Counted from the first letter of the stretch, positions 45,420 through 58,149 are shown. The stretch: 64,000 nucleotides of DNA from Elmis aenea (GCA_947652605.1 OX393578.1:34105470-34169469), one strand, 5' to 3'. Program-made: numbers and translations. Notes: generated by a model not told the origin, from the sequence alone.

Positions 45420-47015
45420 TAAATCTTTTTAAAACAAAAGATGGATTTAAGTTAACTGAGCCTCATAGTTAATAGTAATAAAACCCAAACTCTTATTTAA
45501 AGCCAAAAAAACTAAAATTAAAAAAGTCAAGTGGGAAAGAATCTTGATTTAAACTATCAGTTTTTTGACAACAATCTTCAATTGTTAGTATCATAGCTAA
45601 CTATGTATTGTCTGTAAATAAAATATGCCTTTTTTGGCCGTGAAAATAATTGTCACAGCCAGCTACGTTTTCTATTTTACAAAAAGTATGTTAGTGTTGT
45701 ATCTCAAAACAAATACCGCTAGAAAAAATGAGTTAACAATTACTGCTTACTCGGCTAAAAAATACCTATTTACAACTTTGTTTTTCTTTATAGCACACAA
45801 AAACGTAGAAATTAAAAAAAAGAGGTAGTTTTAATGCCTTATTACCTTATTTTCATTTTTAAACCCTGTATCACCTTGTATAACTACATTATTTTCTAGA
45901 AAGTGAAATCAGTTTTAAACTTTTTTATGATTTACTAACAATAAAGTATCCATTAGAGACGTAAAGGTTAATTTAAGAATTTTTACAACTATCAACAACA
46001 GCAATAGGTATTGCAATAGATTTAATCCTAACAATATATTTAAAGATATTTTTCACATGGACAACGAAAGCATTGGCTTCAACACAGTGCAATTTTTCGA
46101 ATTAAGAGACTAACATTTTTTTAATGCAATTCATATAGGAAGTGAGCAAAACGGATCGGCACCGCTAAAAATTTACATATTACGGTAAAAATATGATAAA
46201 CTGTCGACATTATCTAGCGAACAAAAGCATGTCAGCTGGCACATTTAAATATAAAAACTCGAAGTGGCAAAAAAGTTTTGTCGATAATAAATAAGGGTAG
46301 ATTCCTGTCACCTTGTTGGAGGGTGGACTAAAACACCCAACAAACCATTTAGTTTACAACAATACAATACACACAATTTATATATGTATACTAAGGTCAT
46401 GTTTGTTCCTTTTTAAAATGTATTTACAAAAAGTGTTTTAACTGTGATTGATTTTTATAAAACACAGTACAAAAATAATAATTTCTTGGTAATAACATAG
46501 TTGATCAAAATAAGCATTGGTTTTGGTGAAAAATTGAGGTATATTAACAACAACAAAAAAATACTACGCCGACTATTACTAATAAAATATACGATAATAA
46601 CTTTCATCACATAATTATTGTAACAAATACGTTTATGTAAATTATCCTAAAAATTCAGAGCAGTAGGTACTACTTTTAAAGAATGGTGGGAGTAGCACTC
46701 TATGAATTGTTTTTGAATTTATAAATTTTGCATAATTACCGTCGTTTGATTAAAAGAGTCTACGTTAAAAATAATTTCCACACCACATAAAAAAACGTGT
46801 TGTATACAACATTTTGTCTAATAGGTACCATAGAAAAATGTTAATAAAATAAGATTTGGCATTTAAATTTTTCATATGATTGATCAATGCTACTATTAAA
46901 ACACTTCAAACACCTAAAACACTAATTAAGTATTTTGTTTTTTCAAAGAGATGCATTGTTATTTACAAATTTGTTAAGTATTAGTGAGAATTAAAAAACG
47001 GAAATTTATTTAAAA
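45420..47015. other. AT-rich spacer
   Basis: No gene or repeat partner recognised; an AAACCCTGTATCACC word near 45863 may be a solo palindrome end. Confidence 0.3.
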
Positions 47016-47021
47016 AATAAA

Positions 47022-47159
47022 ATGAGTGATGTAGAAAACATACCAGCAGACATCGAAAATGTTGGAAAGGCTGAATTAGAAAAAAAAAAAACAAAAAAAA
47101 AATTAAAAAAAGGAGGTGTACCAGAACTCAGTTACACCCGGTATACTACACATGTTTGA
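47022..47159 (+). CDS. possible small Lys-rich ORF ending in a family A fragment
   Basis: ATG 47022 (context AAAATGAG) opens MSDVENIPADIENVGKAELE and then a run of lysines (A-tract), followed by GGVPELSYTRYTTHV. The last part is the end of a family A palindrome (47110-47146) in translation. The first 25 residues look like a natural N-terminus, so this may be a gene start truncated by the insertion, or chance. Confidence 0.25.
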   Translation: MSDVENIPADIENVGKAELEKKKTKKKLKKGGVPELSYTRYTTHV

Positions 47160-48053
47160 CGATCTTCACATTTTTTAAGTTTGTTGGATGTCTAGGTATC
47201 GCATTGGTAAAGTTTTTGTTTTTGCATTTTCGAAACATTAATAAAAATATTAAAATTATCGTGGCACATGTTTTAGTCCACATTAAACTGTTATTAATAA
47301 TAAATAGAATTACATTTATGATGCAAAAATTTTTGGTGACATAGTTTTTTTAATGAGACGCACATCTATGCTGTCGTGATATCGTGTGTAAAAAATTAAT
47401 AAACTATCGACAAAACAATTATTTAGAACCTACATTTCTAGATCATAAAGTATTGAAGCAAGAATTCCCCATCTGCTTCAAAATTAATGTGATGGTAACT
47501 AGGCAAGACAAAAACAAACTAATTATACGATTGTTTTAAAATTTTCCTACAACTAGCAATTGTTTTCAAAAATAACGAGCCGTTTACTCAATTGTTCATT
47601 TATTTTATTTAATTAATGACTTCTAGAAAAACCAACCCAGTTATATTTTTTCTCCAGCTTTTTACTCTTTGATTAGTATTTTATGAATCAGGAACACTTA
47701 TTTCTTCTTTTTTACTAAATACTAAATGAGTGATATTTAGAGTGTAGCCTATTATATGAGCGGTGATACCGATAAGGCTAAAAATTTATAATGAAGTACT
47801 CTGTTTTCAGCTTTGGCGAATAACAAAATATTTTTTGTTAAAAATTAGATTTCATCACTAAAATTTTTTATAAAGTTTTTTTACGGTTACTGCCTTTTTA
47901 ATTTCTTTAAGCGATTTCACATACACTGTCCATAAAATATTTCATTTTTTTGTGATGCACATTCAACTTTATAACAATGTTTTGATACCCAGTAAAAATC
48001 AACGAAGTATTCAACATCTTGTTAATTTTGTTCTTGGAGTGTACATTACATCA
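47160..48053. other. AT-rich spacer
   Basis: Nothing recognised. Confidence 0.3.
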
Positions 48054-48180
48054 CTAAAAACCAGGAACTGAAAACGGAACGAAAACATTAAACGAAATTA
48101 ACTGAAATATCTATAAGAACGAAAACGAAAACGAAATTATTATTTTTCGTTCGAAAACGAAATAAATTGCTTATTTCTAA

Positions 48181-48223
48181 AACCGGTTTTAGCCGGTTTT
48201 AACCGGTTTTAACCGGTTTTAAC
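48181..48223. repeat. 10-bp tandem subterminal repeat (CCGGTTTTAA)4
   Basis: Four copies of CCGGTTTTAA with one A-to-G change. A related AAACCGGTTTTAACCG lies at the other end (about 49560). Likely transposase binding sites of the hAT element, by analogy with subterminal motifs of hATs. Confidence 0.6.
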
Positions 48224-48246
48224 ATTATTTAATTGTTATTCCTTAA

Positions 48247-48798
48247 GTCTGTTTTATACTATACTATTTTTTCGTTTAAGAAAATCGTATACGATTTTCT
48301 AGTACGGTGTCAATCAGAAATTAAAAATCTTGAACGAAAAATTGGTACGAAATTACTACATGCCCTAAATGCGTCCAATTTTAGCATGGACGCATGCGTA
48401 TTTTACTGTTACTGTATCTGACCGCATGTCATTTGTGGGTTAGGTTAACTGAAACAATCAAACGATGTTAAATACTACTTATTACCGTTATCTCTCACAA
48501 TTTATTTTGTGGGAATAAATATGTATAATGGAACAAGCGTTAAATATACGTTAAATTTGAAAATGATTCGCTTTCTGTTCTGTGATCAAATTGAACATTT
48601 GAGATGGTTACTCAAGGTGCCAACAAAATATGATAAAAGTTACTAAAAAGTAACCAAAATATATTGGAGTTTTCGTACCAAAAAATAGTACAATGTAAAT
48701 GGTTCATATTTTCCATGCTAAATTCTTGAACGAAATTTTTGTATAAAAAATCGTGTACGATTTTCTTAAACGAAAAAATAGTGTAGTATAAAATAGCG
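48247..48798. mobile_element. family C palindromic element, copy 1
   Basis: GTCTGTTTTATACTATACTA with TTTTTTCGTTTAAGAAAATC and the inverse at the right end. The non-palindromic centre (GTGGGTTAGGTTAACTGAAA, ATACTACTTATTACCGTTAT) is the same in copy 2 at 59589. Confidence 0.85.
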
Positions 48799-49804
48799 TT
48801 TAAACACAAACGCGAATTTACCGTCTATGCTGGGAAGACTTCCACAAGGCAGTTAAATATCTCACTTGAAATGAGCTTCACTTTTCTCTTTATACATAAG
48901 TATTAACAACTTTATTGCTAATATAAACTTGCAATTTCGTGAAATACAAATACGGTATAGATATTCTCTCTTTTTAATTTGTTGATTGGATCATCAATGT
49001 TAAAAATATGACACATCTATGGTTTGACAAACTAGTTGTGTTTTTGCACTTGACGGGTGTTATACTAAATAAAATGCACACATTTTGTTTGGTTATTTAT
49101 GTTAATTTTGTTTTACAATTTAGAAAATTTATGTTGGCGATTCGCTAGTCCAAATTATGCCGTCCATAATGATCAAAACTGAACCGTTTACAGTTTGGCG
49201 GTGACCTAACGATTGTTAAGAATCAGCAACAAAAATGTAAATGGACTTTAAAATTCATCACATATATTTTATATCTCACATTTATTATCAAAATTACAAA
49301 ATAATCACCCAAAATTTGTTTTTATTTAATTGCGAACTATGCTGATTTACATATTAATACAAACGAAGTATTTATAATCTAAATATTCAAATATTGGAAT
49401 AATTGGGGTTTCATCATATTAAAAGGGTTGCCAACATTGTCATTTTGACTTTTGGCGATCATTTTTTAGAAAATTCTCTGCTCTGAATTTTGTAACTGGT
49501 GACTGGTGACTTAGAAAAAATAGGTCCTTGACTAGGTGATTAAATAAAAAACAACGGTAAAACCGGTTTTAACCGATATTAAATTTTGGTTAACGAAAAC
49601 GAAATTTTATACCAAGGTGGGAAACGAAATATTCGTTTTCGTTCCGATCAAAAACGAATGAAATATTTTTCGTTTGTAGTCCCTGCTAAAAGCTGAGGTA
49701 AATTGTAATTAAAGGTTGAATACATTAATCTTCCGCCAACCGCGATAATTCGTTTTTGGATAATGCTGCGGTTGACCAATTCGCGGTTGACCAAACTAGA
49801 AAAT

Positions 49805-50764
49805 AGGTCCGTCACCTTGGCAGCACCACTTTCTTCAATCATAATAAAATTTATGCCATAATTTTTTGCTAATTTTGTGCTATTTTTTGCCGTAAAAATA
49901 AAATTTTGTGCCAACTCCAGAAAAAAGTTATAAACAATTTTCACTCGAGGTTGCCAAGGTGACGCGTAAGCACCACTTTCTCTGAATGGAAATTTGTGTA
50001 TGCCATAATTTTTTGCTAATTTTGTGCTATTTTTTGCCGTAAAAATAAAATTTTGTGCCAACTCCATAACGAAGTTATAAACAATTTTAACCCGGTGCTG
50101 CCAAGGTGACGCGTAAGCACCACTTTCTCTGAATGAAAATTTGTTTATGCCATAATTTTTTGCTAATTTTGTGCTATTTTTTGCCGTAAAAATAAAATTT
50201 TGTGCCAACTTCATAACGAAGTTATAAACAATTTTAACCCGGTGCTGCCAAGGTGACGCGTAAGCACCACTTTCTCTGAATGAAAATTTGTTTATCCCAT
50301 AATTTTTTGCTAATTTTGTGCTATTTTTTACCGTAAAAATAAAATTTTGTGCCAACTCCATAACGAAGTTATAAACAATTTTAACCCGGTGCTGCCAAGG
50401 TGACGCGTAAGCACCACTTTCTCTGAATGAAAATTTGTTTATGCCATAATTTTTTGCTAATTTTGTGCTATTTTTTGGTGAAAATTGTTTATAACTCCAT
50501 TATGGAGTTGGCACAAAATTTTATTTTTACGGCAAAAAATAGCACAAAATTAGCAAAAAATTATGGCATAAACAAATTTTCATTCAGAGAAAGTGGTGCT
50601 TACGCGTCACCTTGGCAGCACCGGGTTAAAATTGTTTATAACTTCGTTATGGAGTTGGCACAAAATTTTATTTTTACGGCAAAAAATAGCACAAAATTAG
50701 CAAAAAATTATGGCATAAATTTTATTATGATTGAAGAAAGTGGTGCTGCTAAGGTGACGGACCT
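49805..50764. mobile_element. foldback element with about 147-bp tandem units, 10-bp duplication
   Basis: Outer ends AGGTCCGTCACCTTGGCAGC and inverse, flanked by the perfect 10-bp repeat ACTAGAAAAT (49795-49804 and 50765-50774). The left arm holds five, the right arm two copies of a unit of about 147 bp containing TTTTTGCTAATTTTGTGCTA and GTGACGCGTAAGCACCAC, in opposite orientation about a centre near 50478. The unit length is divisible by three and free of stops, so both arms are open in one frame (49648-50361 minus, 50427-50813 plus); the repetitive 49-aa product mirrors across the centre, so it is not judged to be a gene. The layout is that of Drosophila Foldback elements; the long duplication is also typical of Mutator-like elements. 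Confidence 0.85.
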
Positions 50765-50774
50765 ACTAGAAAAT

Positions 50775-52660
50775 TCTACAAAATTCAGGATTAAAAAGGT
50801 TAAAATCAAATAAAACAAATCAGGTTAAAAAAAATTATAAAAATTACATTGTTAAAGAATCTAATGGGCCTTAACATTTATCCAAACTTTGAAAATATTA
50901 TTTTCTTTAGTTTATAATTCTGCACTAGGTATTTTCCCTAATTAACCAACTCTCTATTTCTATGGTTCTAAAATCCCTGTAGTAATTATCGACTAAAACT
51001 TATAGTTCTAATTTAAAATATTAAAATTCAGCAAACACATCTTCCGCAATATTTTTAAAGTGGGCTAATAAAAAATGCTGAATTGCTAAAATGAACACCT
51101 TCTTGTAAAGTTTAAATGAAATTTTGCTGTAAAATTAAAAAAAAACAATATTTGAACATCAAACAATTAGCATGGGATTTCGAATGTTGTGAAAACCGAC
51201 ACTGCACACAGTACAAGTATAAATAAAATTGTAAGAAAGTGTTTCACACCCACCATCGTATTCCTATCTTAAAACCCCTAGCGTGTTAAACCAAAAATAA
51301 CTTTCTTTCTTCTTAAATTAACCATTTTTTTAGCAGACAAAAAAGTAAAGTAAAAAAACTTGAATTATAATTTTGGTTAAGGTCTTTTACCGTTAAAACA
51401 GATATTATCATAATAGAAAATTTACGAAAATGAACAAGAAATCTCAAGCAAATCTAAAACTAATGTACATGGTTCGTTGCTCATGAGGTGGGAAGAGAAA
51501 TGTATATCTCCATTCGCAGCCTCCGGTTTGCTGCTTTTGCAGACTAGTGCAGTGCCAATAGCTCGAGGACGCGGTAGCAGAAGTCTGCACAAGTCACCAA
51601 CACTCGCGAACAATATTTTCTTTAAGTTGGCACCATATTCGCGCTAACATACGAGTACAAGACAAAAACAAAAATCTTTAAAAACATATAAAAATGTCGA
51701 TTGAAACAAGCGTTTGTAAAATTAAATTTTAAAATTTATTTTTAAAGATTCTACAATATTTCAATCTGATAAAATATTAGGCACGTACAATTATCGAGCT
51801 TTAAACAGGATTTGTATATGAATTTAAATTGTTATTGAAAAATGTGTTTTTGTTTGTGTGATTATTTGAATAATAATACATGTGAAATGAAGAGTACAAA
51901 ATGTGAATTTGTAAATTCTTAAATGGGGCAGTGTCGTACAAAAAACGGTCATGCGGGGGGCAAAAAGGTGGTGTGTTATATCTGCCTGCTTTGTTTTGGG
52001 TGTTCTAGCGAATATACAGGTATGCATATTTTATAAATATTTTCTACGTTTTTCAACAATTGTATTATACTAAAGCAAACTTGTTATTTCGCGTATAATC
52101 TAAAACAGATTTTTTAAATATATGTAATGCAATCATATTCTTTTGTTTGTTTAATTAAAAGAATTCTAGTTAAAAAGTTGCAATATTGATTGTTTCAGTT
52201 TTCGTTTATATTTCAAACTGTAACACTTTTTAAGAATACTTTTAATGTTTTCAAATGTTTCGTTGAAACTTATTGTACAACCTACATTTGTAGTAGTATT
52301 AGAGCACCAAGTTTTACTTACGCAAAGTAGACCAATTTTGAGTATTTGGCAAGTAACGCTATAAGTAAATAATCGAAAATTCGTTTTTTTTTGTAAAAAT
52401 AGTTTACAAAATTAAAAGTAAAACGTTTTTGATTTAAAAATTGCTGGTAGCTTTTTAATTTATAAAAATTATACAATCTGCTCTAAAAGTTACTGGTCGA
52501 AATTTTCATGTAAAATTTGGTACAATAATTACATATTTATATTTATAGTCAACTAAAACGCGAAGAAACCTTAGAAATTTTGATTACAAAACCATACTAT
52601 TTCGTGACATTATAAAAAAGGTTATTTATTTGTTTCAAAAATATTTTTTATGAGTTGTAA
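50775..52660. other. spacer with one GC-richer patch
   Basis: Mostly featureless. The segment 51470-51660 is richer in G+C (TCGAGGACGCGGTAGCAG), but its frame at 51422-51613 (minus) matches nothing; it may be an untranslated exon or promoter. Confidence 0.35.
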
Positions 52661-52667
52661 ACTTACC

Positions 52668-53361
52668 ATGTTTTAGAAGTCTGCAACAATAGGAAAAAAA
52701 ATATCGATTTCTAAGATTCGATGTAAAAGTTGGTGCATAGTCTAAAACCAATTTTAAGATGAAAAAACTTCAATAAGAATTCATATGACATTAGATTTTA
52801 GCAATTTTAGACATATTTACGACAGTATTTTAATAATTCCAAAAAAAGTTCATCGGGAAAAGTTGTGTTAAGAATTCAAAAACAAGACTAAATATGAAAT
52901 TGGATGCTTTATTCTCATTTTAGTGTAACAAGAGGAAAAGTTTTTTATTGTCGATTTCTTAGAAAATTTTATTCTTGACAAAAGTTGGCGCATGACCTAA
53001 AACTAATTTTAATTAAAAAAAAAAAATTATAAAAAACTTTTCCATTTGTTGCAGACTTTTTAAATGTTAAAATTATTATGAAAACAAAAATTGGTAATTG
53101 AACGTTAAAATGCATATTTAGTCTTATTTTTTTATTTTGAACCACTTTTTCCTATGAACTTCTTTTGTAACTCTTATAATAGGGACACTTAACGAATATT
53201 TTTTAAATCGCTAAAATCTAGTGTCATATGAATTTTTATAAACCATTTTTCATTTTAAAAGTATATTAATGTTATGCACCAACTTTTGTCAGGACTATAA
53301 TTTTTCTGTAACATCGATAATAAAGAACTTTCTCATTTTTTGCAGACTTTTTTATTCAGTG
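52668..53361. mobile_element. family S, diverged copy
   Basis: TTTTAGAAGTCTGCAACAAT to ..TGCAGACTTTTTTATTCAGT, with three internal AAAGTTGGYGCATGRCCTAA-type words in both orientations. Confidence 0.7.
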
Positions 53362-53364
53362 CGA

Positions 53365-55785
53365 ATTAAAATTTTGATCATGGTGTAATTTTTACTGTCA
53401 TTATCAATGTTTTTAAGGGTAAACAAAAACAAAATTTGACAACAAACTGACAGTAGTTACATGTTTCTTGATTTTGTGATAGTTAGTTTTTTCAGTTATT
53501 TTATTAACATTATTTTAACATAAAACCTTTTATTTGATAATGTTGTTTTTTATTCTGCATCCGAAAATGTAAAATACTCAGGGTTTTTCATTGAAAAATA
53601 TACAGGGTTTTTCATTTAAAAAATCCAGTTGGTATCATTTTCTGCTAAATCGAAAACACAAAAAATTTAAAATATCATACATTTTTTTTTAAATTTTTGA
53701 CCATAATTCAATCCGGTTAAAAAAAAATATTAAAGATAACTTAGATAGTCGACCGTTCCGAGACTTTGTCCTAAGCCTGCCTGTATGTGTTTATGATGGA
53801 AAAATTGCAACTTAATATTATCTTGGAACGACTGCACGATTTCTTTCCTTGTTTTTCCGTAAAAAGGCCCATGGGCCCATGGTTTTTGCAGTTTTGAGTA
53901 TCGCTTATCGTCCCCATATAAAAGCCCATACGCTTCTATATGGAAATTGGATTTTTAATGCTGATTTTCCAGTAATATGTATATACAATACAGGGTAGGC
54001 CAAAAGTATGGAAACGCTGCTGTAACGGCGTAAATACAAATTTTATGATAAATATTTTATATAAAAAGTGTATGGCAAATTGTTAGCTGAATTTTGACGA
54101 AGGTACTTCAATTTTTTTTCCCGGTCAACTGAGTGCAATTAACAGGTGATTGTGATATTTTTTAAATTGCAAACTTTTTTTAATTGACTAATTTTTTTTC
54201 TGCTTTTATCTATCTCAAGTATTCTAGTGTCATAAAAGAAAATTTTTGAGAAAAATGTTTGAAAATTATGTATTATTTTTCACAAAATCTATGTCTTTGA
54301 CTCAACAAAACACGTTCGCTGTAGTTATCGACATTTTATAACTTGTCTAATTGTGTTGTAATATTTTTCGACGAAAAACCATAATTTTGTGAGTAATAAA
54401 TTGAAAATATACCTTTTGTCGATTTGATTCAGTGAAAAAGTGTTTAAGGTGTTTTAATTTAATGCTCACAAAATAATGGTTTTTAACCGAAAAATAATAA
54501 AACACAATTAGAAAAGCTATAAACTGTCAATTACTACAGCGATCGTGTTTTGCTTAGTCAAATACAACGATTTTGTGAAAAATAATAAATAATTTTCACC
54601 CAAAGTTTACAATTTTGTTTCCAAATAAAAGCCCAGTTGGGCCTCTATATGGAACAATCACGTCACAAACTTCAACCAAATTTTACAATTTTGTTCCTAA
54701 TTAAACGCTCATGGGCCTTTATTTGGAAACGAAAACTTAAATAGAGGCCCAATTGGGCCTCTATACAGAAAACCCCGGTACTGGTCCAGCTGACGTCACA
54801 CGACCTGTGCATATACATTATATATATTTTTTTAAATTTCAATTTGAAGCATAGCATCATGTCCTGTTTTAAGAACATCTGCATGTTTATTTGTAATATT
54901 TTATTTAAACTTATTTATGACGAATAAAAATTAATCTAAAATAAATTATCAACAAGCGAAATAACAGTAAATAGGACATTATTTTAATTTAATCTATATT
55001 TTTATCAGTCCAAAATAAAAAGATATTTAAATTTTTTAATAACGTATTAGCGGTAAGATAAAACGATTGCAAAAATGTGTTACAAAAAGTAAAAATTTAC
55101 GCAAATTTTGTTTAATTACTCGTAAATAACAATGTGTAGTATTATTAAATTCTTCGTGAATTTTTTGTGTTATATAATTTTTATTGTTATGCAAAGAAAA
55201 CGTTACACATATTTTAATTGCATATTTTTGTGATATAAAATAAACTAGTTAATTATTAGATATGCACAGCTTGATTCAAGATTGAGCTTTGTCATTAATT
55301 ATTTATTTATCGTAAAATATATACATTCTCAGTTAAGTTGGACCAAATTTATTGTCGGAAAAATACAAAAAGTTTGATAATTTTTATGTGCTGCACGAAA
55401 ACTAACATAAGAATTTTTTGTCAAAAATAAACTAAAAATCGAAATGATTCGTCTATATTCAACACCACTTATTTATCAAGAAGTGGACGAAAACATAACA
55501 AAGAACTAATGTGACAGACAGCATGCGCGTTAAAAATAGTTAGTAATTAGTATATAATTTTTCCTAATTTGCACAGGCAGAGTCAATTTGGCAAGTTTGA
55601 GCACCATGGGCTTACAAACAATTATTATATAATACGTATTATTAATAAAATAACTCTCATTGCAAAAAATGTTGTTTTAAAATATATCGACATTGCACAT
55701 TTTTATTCAATTCAACAATATTTGTAATACATTCTTCCACTACTAATCCTTTTTCGAAATCAATTGAATATTCAGTATACAGTAT
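53365..55785. other. AT-rich stretch with GGGCCTCTAT words
   Basis: A TACAGGGTAGGCCAAAAGTA arm start lies at 53991. The words GGCCCATGGGCCCATGG (53868), AAAGCCCAGTTGGGCCTCTA (54629), CATGGGCCTTTATTTGG (54709) and the 54741 palindrome recur. No gene recognised. Confidence 0.35.
54741..54764. repeat. perfect 24-bp palindrome
   Basis: ATAGAGGCCCAA followed directly by its exact complement TTGGGCCTCTAT. Confidence 0.85.
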
Positions 55786-55957
55786 ACAGCGTAATTCAAA
55801 AAGTCTGCAACAAGTGAAAAAGTTTATTTTAATAGACTTCTCAAAAAATGTTGTTCCTTATAAAATTGGTGCATGACTTTAAAGTTTAATGAAAGTTTGA
55901 TAAAACTTCATATGCCACTAGATTTTAGCGTTTTAAAAATATTCACAAAAGTACAGT

Positions 55958-57306
55958 GGGCCGTATGCATAAAAATAAGTGAATACTTATAAGTATTAAG
56001 TATAAGTAAAAGTAAATGCGAGATGTCATATGCATAATCTTTTACTAGTACTAGGTAGCAAATGCTGGAAAATCTTAAGTAAATACTATTAGCTTTTACT
56101 TAATGATTCAAATATTGTCATGGTTAATCACAAGAAAAGAATAACATTTGTAACAGTCCATGTTAAAATCATAATTTGATTGTTATTATTAAGAATTTTT
56201 ATAATTTTAGATTCAAAACAATAAACGGTGTCATTTTAGAATTTACTAGGAGTATTATAAACTTTTAGACCAAAATTTTTTCTCAACTAAGTGCCGCTTA
56301 GTAATTGTGCAATGTTTTTTCTTTTCCTTATGCCAGCTCGCCTGATGTCATTCTCTTCGTCGTGTTGGCCTTCCTCCTCTTCGACACTAAGATTATAGTT
56401 AACTTGATCTTCTTTATCGAATGTGTTATCACCTAGGTGCTTTGCTACGTTATGGAGTATAAAACAACTTACGGTAACTGACGGAATTATTGCAAACTCT
56501 GTTTTTTTGCATGTATTTTGTTGTAATGCTTTTGGACATCATTATCAGGATTCCTGTATGGTGTCATAATCCACGGAGCGATTCAATATCCCTCGTCGCA
56601 ATTATGACTGCAATCTTTTCAACTAATCCAGATTTTCGTAACACCCGACTGTCATGAGTAGATACAGCCTGGATTGGTAGCATCAATACTTAAGTAATTC
56701 GTTGCTATCACAAGTAGCTTGAACGTTAATAGAAGGCTTGGATTTTCTATTGATATATTCGTCAGCGTGCTCTGGTGGTCTGAGTATTTCGACGTGTGTA
56801 TAGTCTAAAGCTTCTATACAACACGGAAAATTAAATTTTGTCTGCCAATCTCTTTTTGCTTTATCTACTTCACCCATATTTTTTGGAAATTTGATCCAGC
56901 CTTCCGTGAAAGAGCACCACCTCTGGTTTCGTCCACGTTGCCCAAGAATGTTTCTGCCAGGTACTCGAAGCGACGTTTTTTCTTTACTGAATAGTGCACG
57001 ATATTGTCGACAATCGTGATTTCGTCGATTTTGAAAGATTTTAAGAGCTTTAACTTGCATGAACAACGCCATGATTAAAACTGATGCTAAAATAAGTACG
57101 GTGACAGGCAGACTTGAGATTGTACTAGTATTTACTTAAAGTTTTAAGTAAATACTCCATGTTATGCATACGGTTTTTAAGTATTTACTGAAAATTAAGT
57201 AAATACTACCCCTAGTAAATGCTTAAACTTTATATGCATACGGAACCGAGTATTTACTTGCAAAATCAGTAGTAAAAGCTTTTACTTGCTTTTATGCATA
57301 CCACCC
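55958..57306. mobile_element. PIF/Harbinger element with AGT duplication
   Basis: Left GGGCCGTATGCATAAA, right mirrored TTTATGCATACCACCC, flanked by AGT (55955-55957, 57307-57309). The 3-bp duplication length fits Harbinger, though TWA is more usual. Subterminal zones repeat AAGTAAATACT / AGTATTTACTT and TATGCAT. It contains the transposase pseudogene on the minus strand. Confidence 0.8.
56287..57072 (-). pseudogene. PIF/Harbinger transposase (HARBI1-like), frameshifted, 5' truncated
   Basis: The first 129 codons (57072 to 56683) read ..KFNFPCCIEALDYTHVEILR and EHADEYINRKSKPSINVQAT, the first catalytic Asp block of Harbinger DDE enzymes. After a stop the frame shifts: STHDSRVLRKSGL (second Asp block), CDEGY (GDxGY variant), TPYRNPDNDVQKHYNKIHAK, and finally an acidic tail ending RKRKNIAQLLSGT with a stop at about 56287. 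At least three frame changes exist. The N-terminal part found in full-length enzymes (about 350 aa) is missing. Inactive. Confidence 0.85.
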
Positions 57307-58149
57307 AGTGTCTCTATTTTAGGAGTTGCTAAAAAACTAGGTAAAGACTGTTTAGAATTCAAAAATAAGACTAAATATGAAATTGGACGTTGAAATTTCA
57401 ATTTTGATTTTTGGAGTAATTTTAACATTTAAAAAGTCCGCCACAAATGGAAAAGTTTTTTATTATAGATTTCTCAGAAAATTATATTCTTGATAAAAGT
57501 TGGTGCTTGGTCTAAAACCAATTATAAGTTTAATAAAAGTTCAATAAAAATTTATGACACTAGATTTTTGTGATTTTAGAAATATTTTCAATAGTATAGT
57601 GCCCTGATTTAAAGACTTTCAAAAAAAATATAAAAAAAGAGTTATTTTAAATTTAAAGATAATGCTGATTATAAAATATCATTTTTCTTTGATTTTTTTT
57701 TGTAACTCTTGAAATAAAGGCACTTTGCTGTTACCAATATTTATAAAATCGTTAAAATCCAGTGTCATTTTATGAACATTTTTTCATCTTAGTATTAGTT
57801 TTAGGTCATGCAGCAACTTGTATCGAGAATAAGGTTTTTTGAAAAATTTAAAAAAAATAAATAAAAAACTTGTCTATATGTTGGAAACTTTTTAAATGTC
57901 AAAATTACTCCAAAAGTAAATATTGGAATTTTAAAGTAAATTTTCATATTTGGTCTTATATTTAAATTCCAAACAATCTTTTTTAAAACTTCTAAAATAA
58001 GGGCACTTTACTCGTGTGAATATTTCTAAAATCGCTAAAATCTAGTGTTATATAAATTTTTATTGAACTTTTATTTTTTTTATACATTTCCCGAGAAATC
58101 GATAATAAAAAACTTTGCCATTTGTTGCAGACTTTTTGAATGACGATTA

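Larger units (their letters stand above)
48062..49685. mobile_element. hAT element (CAGGRACT ends), no transposase
   Basis: Left CAGGAACTGAAAACGGAACG, right mirrored ..TTTTTCGTTTGTAGTCCCTG. The flanks CTAAAAAC (48054-48061) and CTAAAAGC (49686-49693) match at 7 of 8. Both ends are crowded with ACGAAAACG words and CCGGTTTT words. It carries a family C palindrome (48247-48798); the rest is AT-rich with no transposase. Confidence 0.8.
55789..58143. mobile_element. family S palindromic array split by a Harbinger element
   Basis: Starts ACAGCGTAATTCAAAAAGTC and ends ..GCAGACTTTTTGAATGACG. Several mirrored S units follow one another (57430, 57880, 58090). Removing 55958-57309 restores the family's CAAAAGTACAGTGTCTCTAT passage, so the Harbinger insertion is younger. 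Confidence 0.7.

Noticed and set aside
49648..50361. 237-aa open frame with a 49-residue repeat
   Set aside because: The frame follows the tandem unit of a foldback element and is mirrored on the other strand at 50427-50813; unit length divisible by three explains the openness.
51422..51613. 63-aa frame in a GC-richer patch
   Set aside because: No start context, homology or splice pattern; kept only as a note on base composition.
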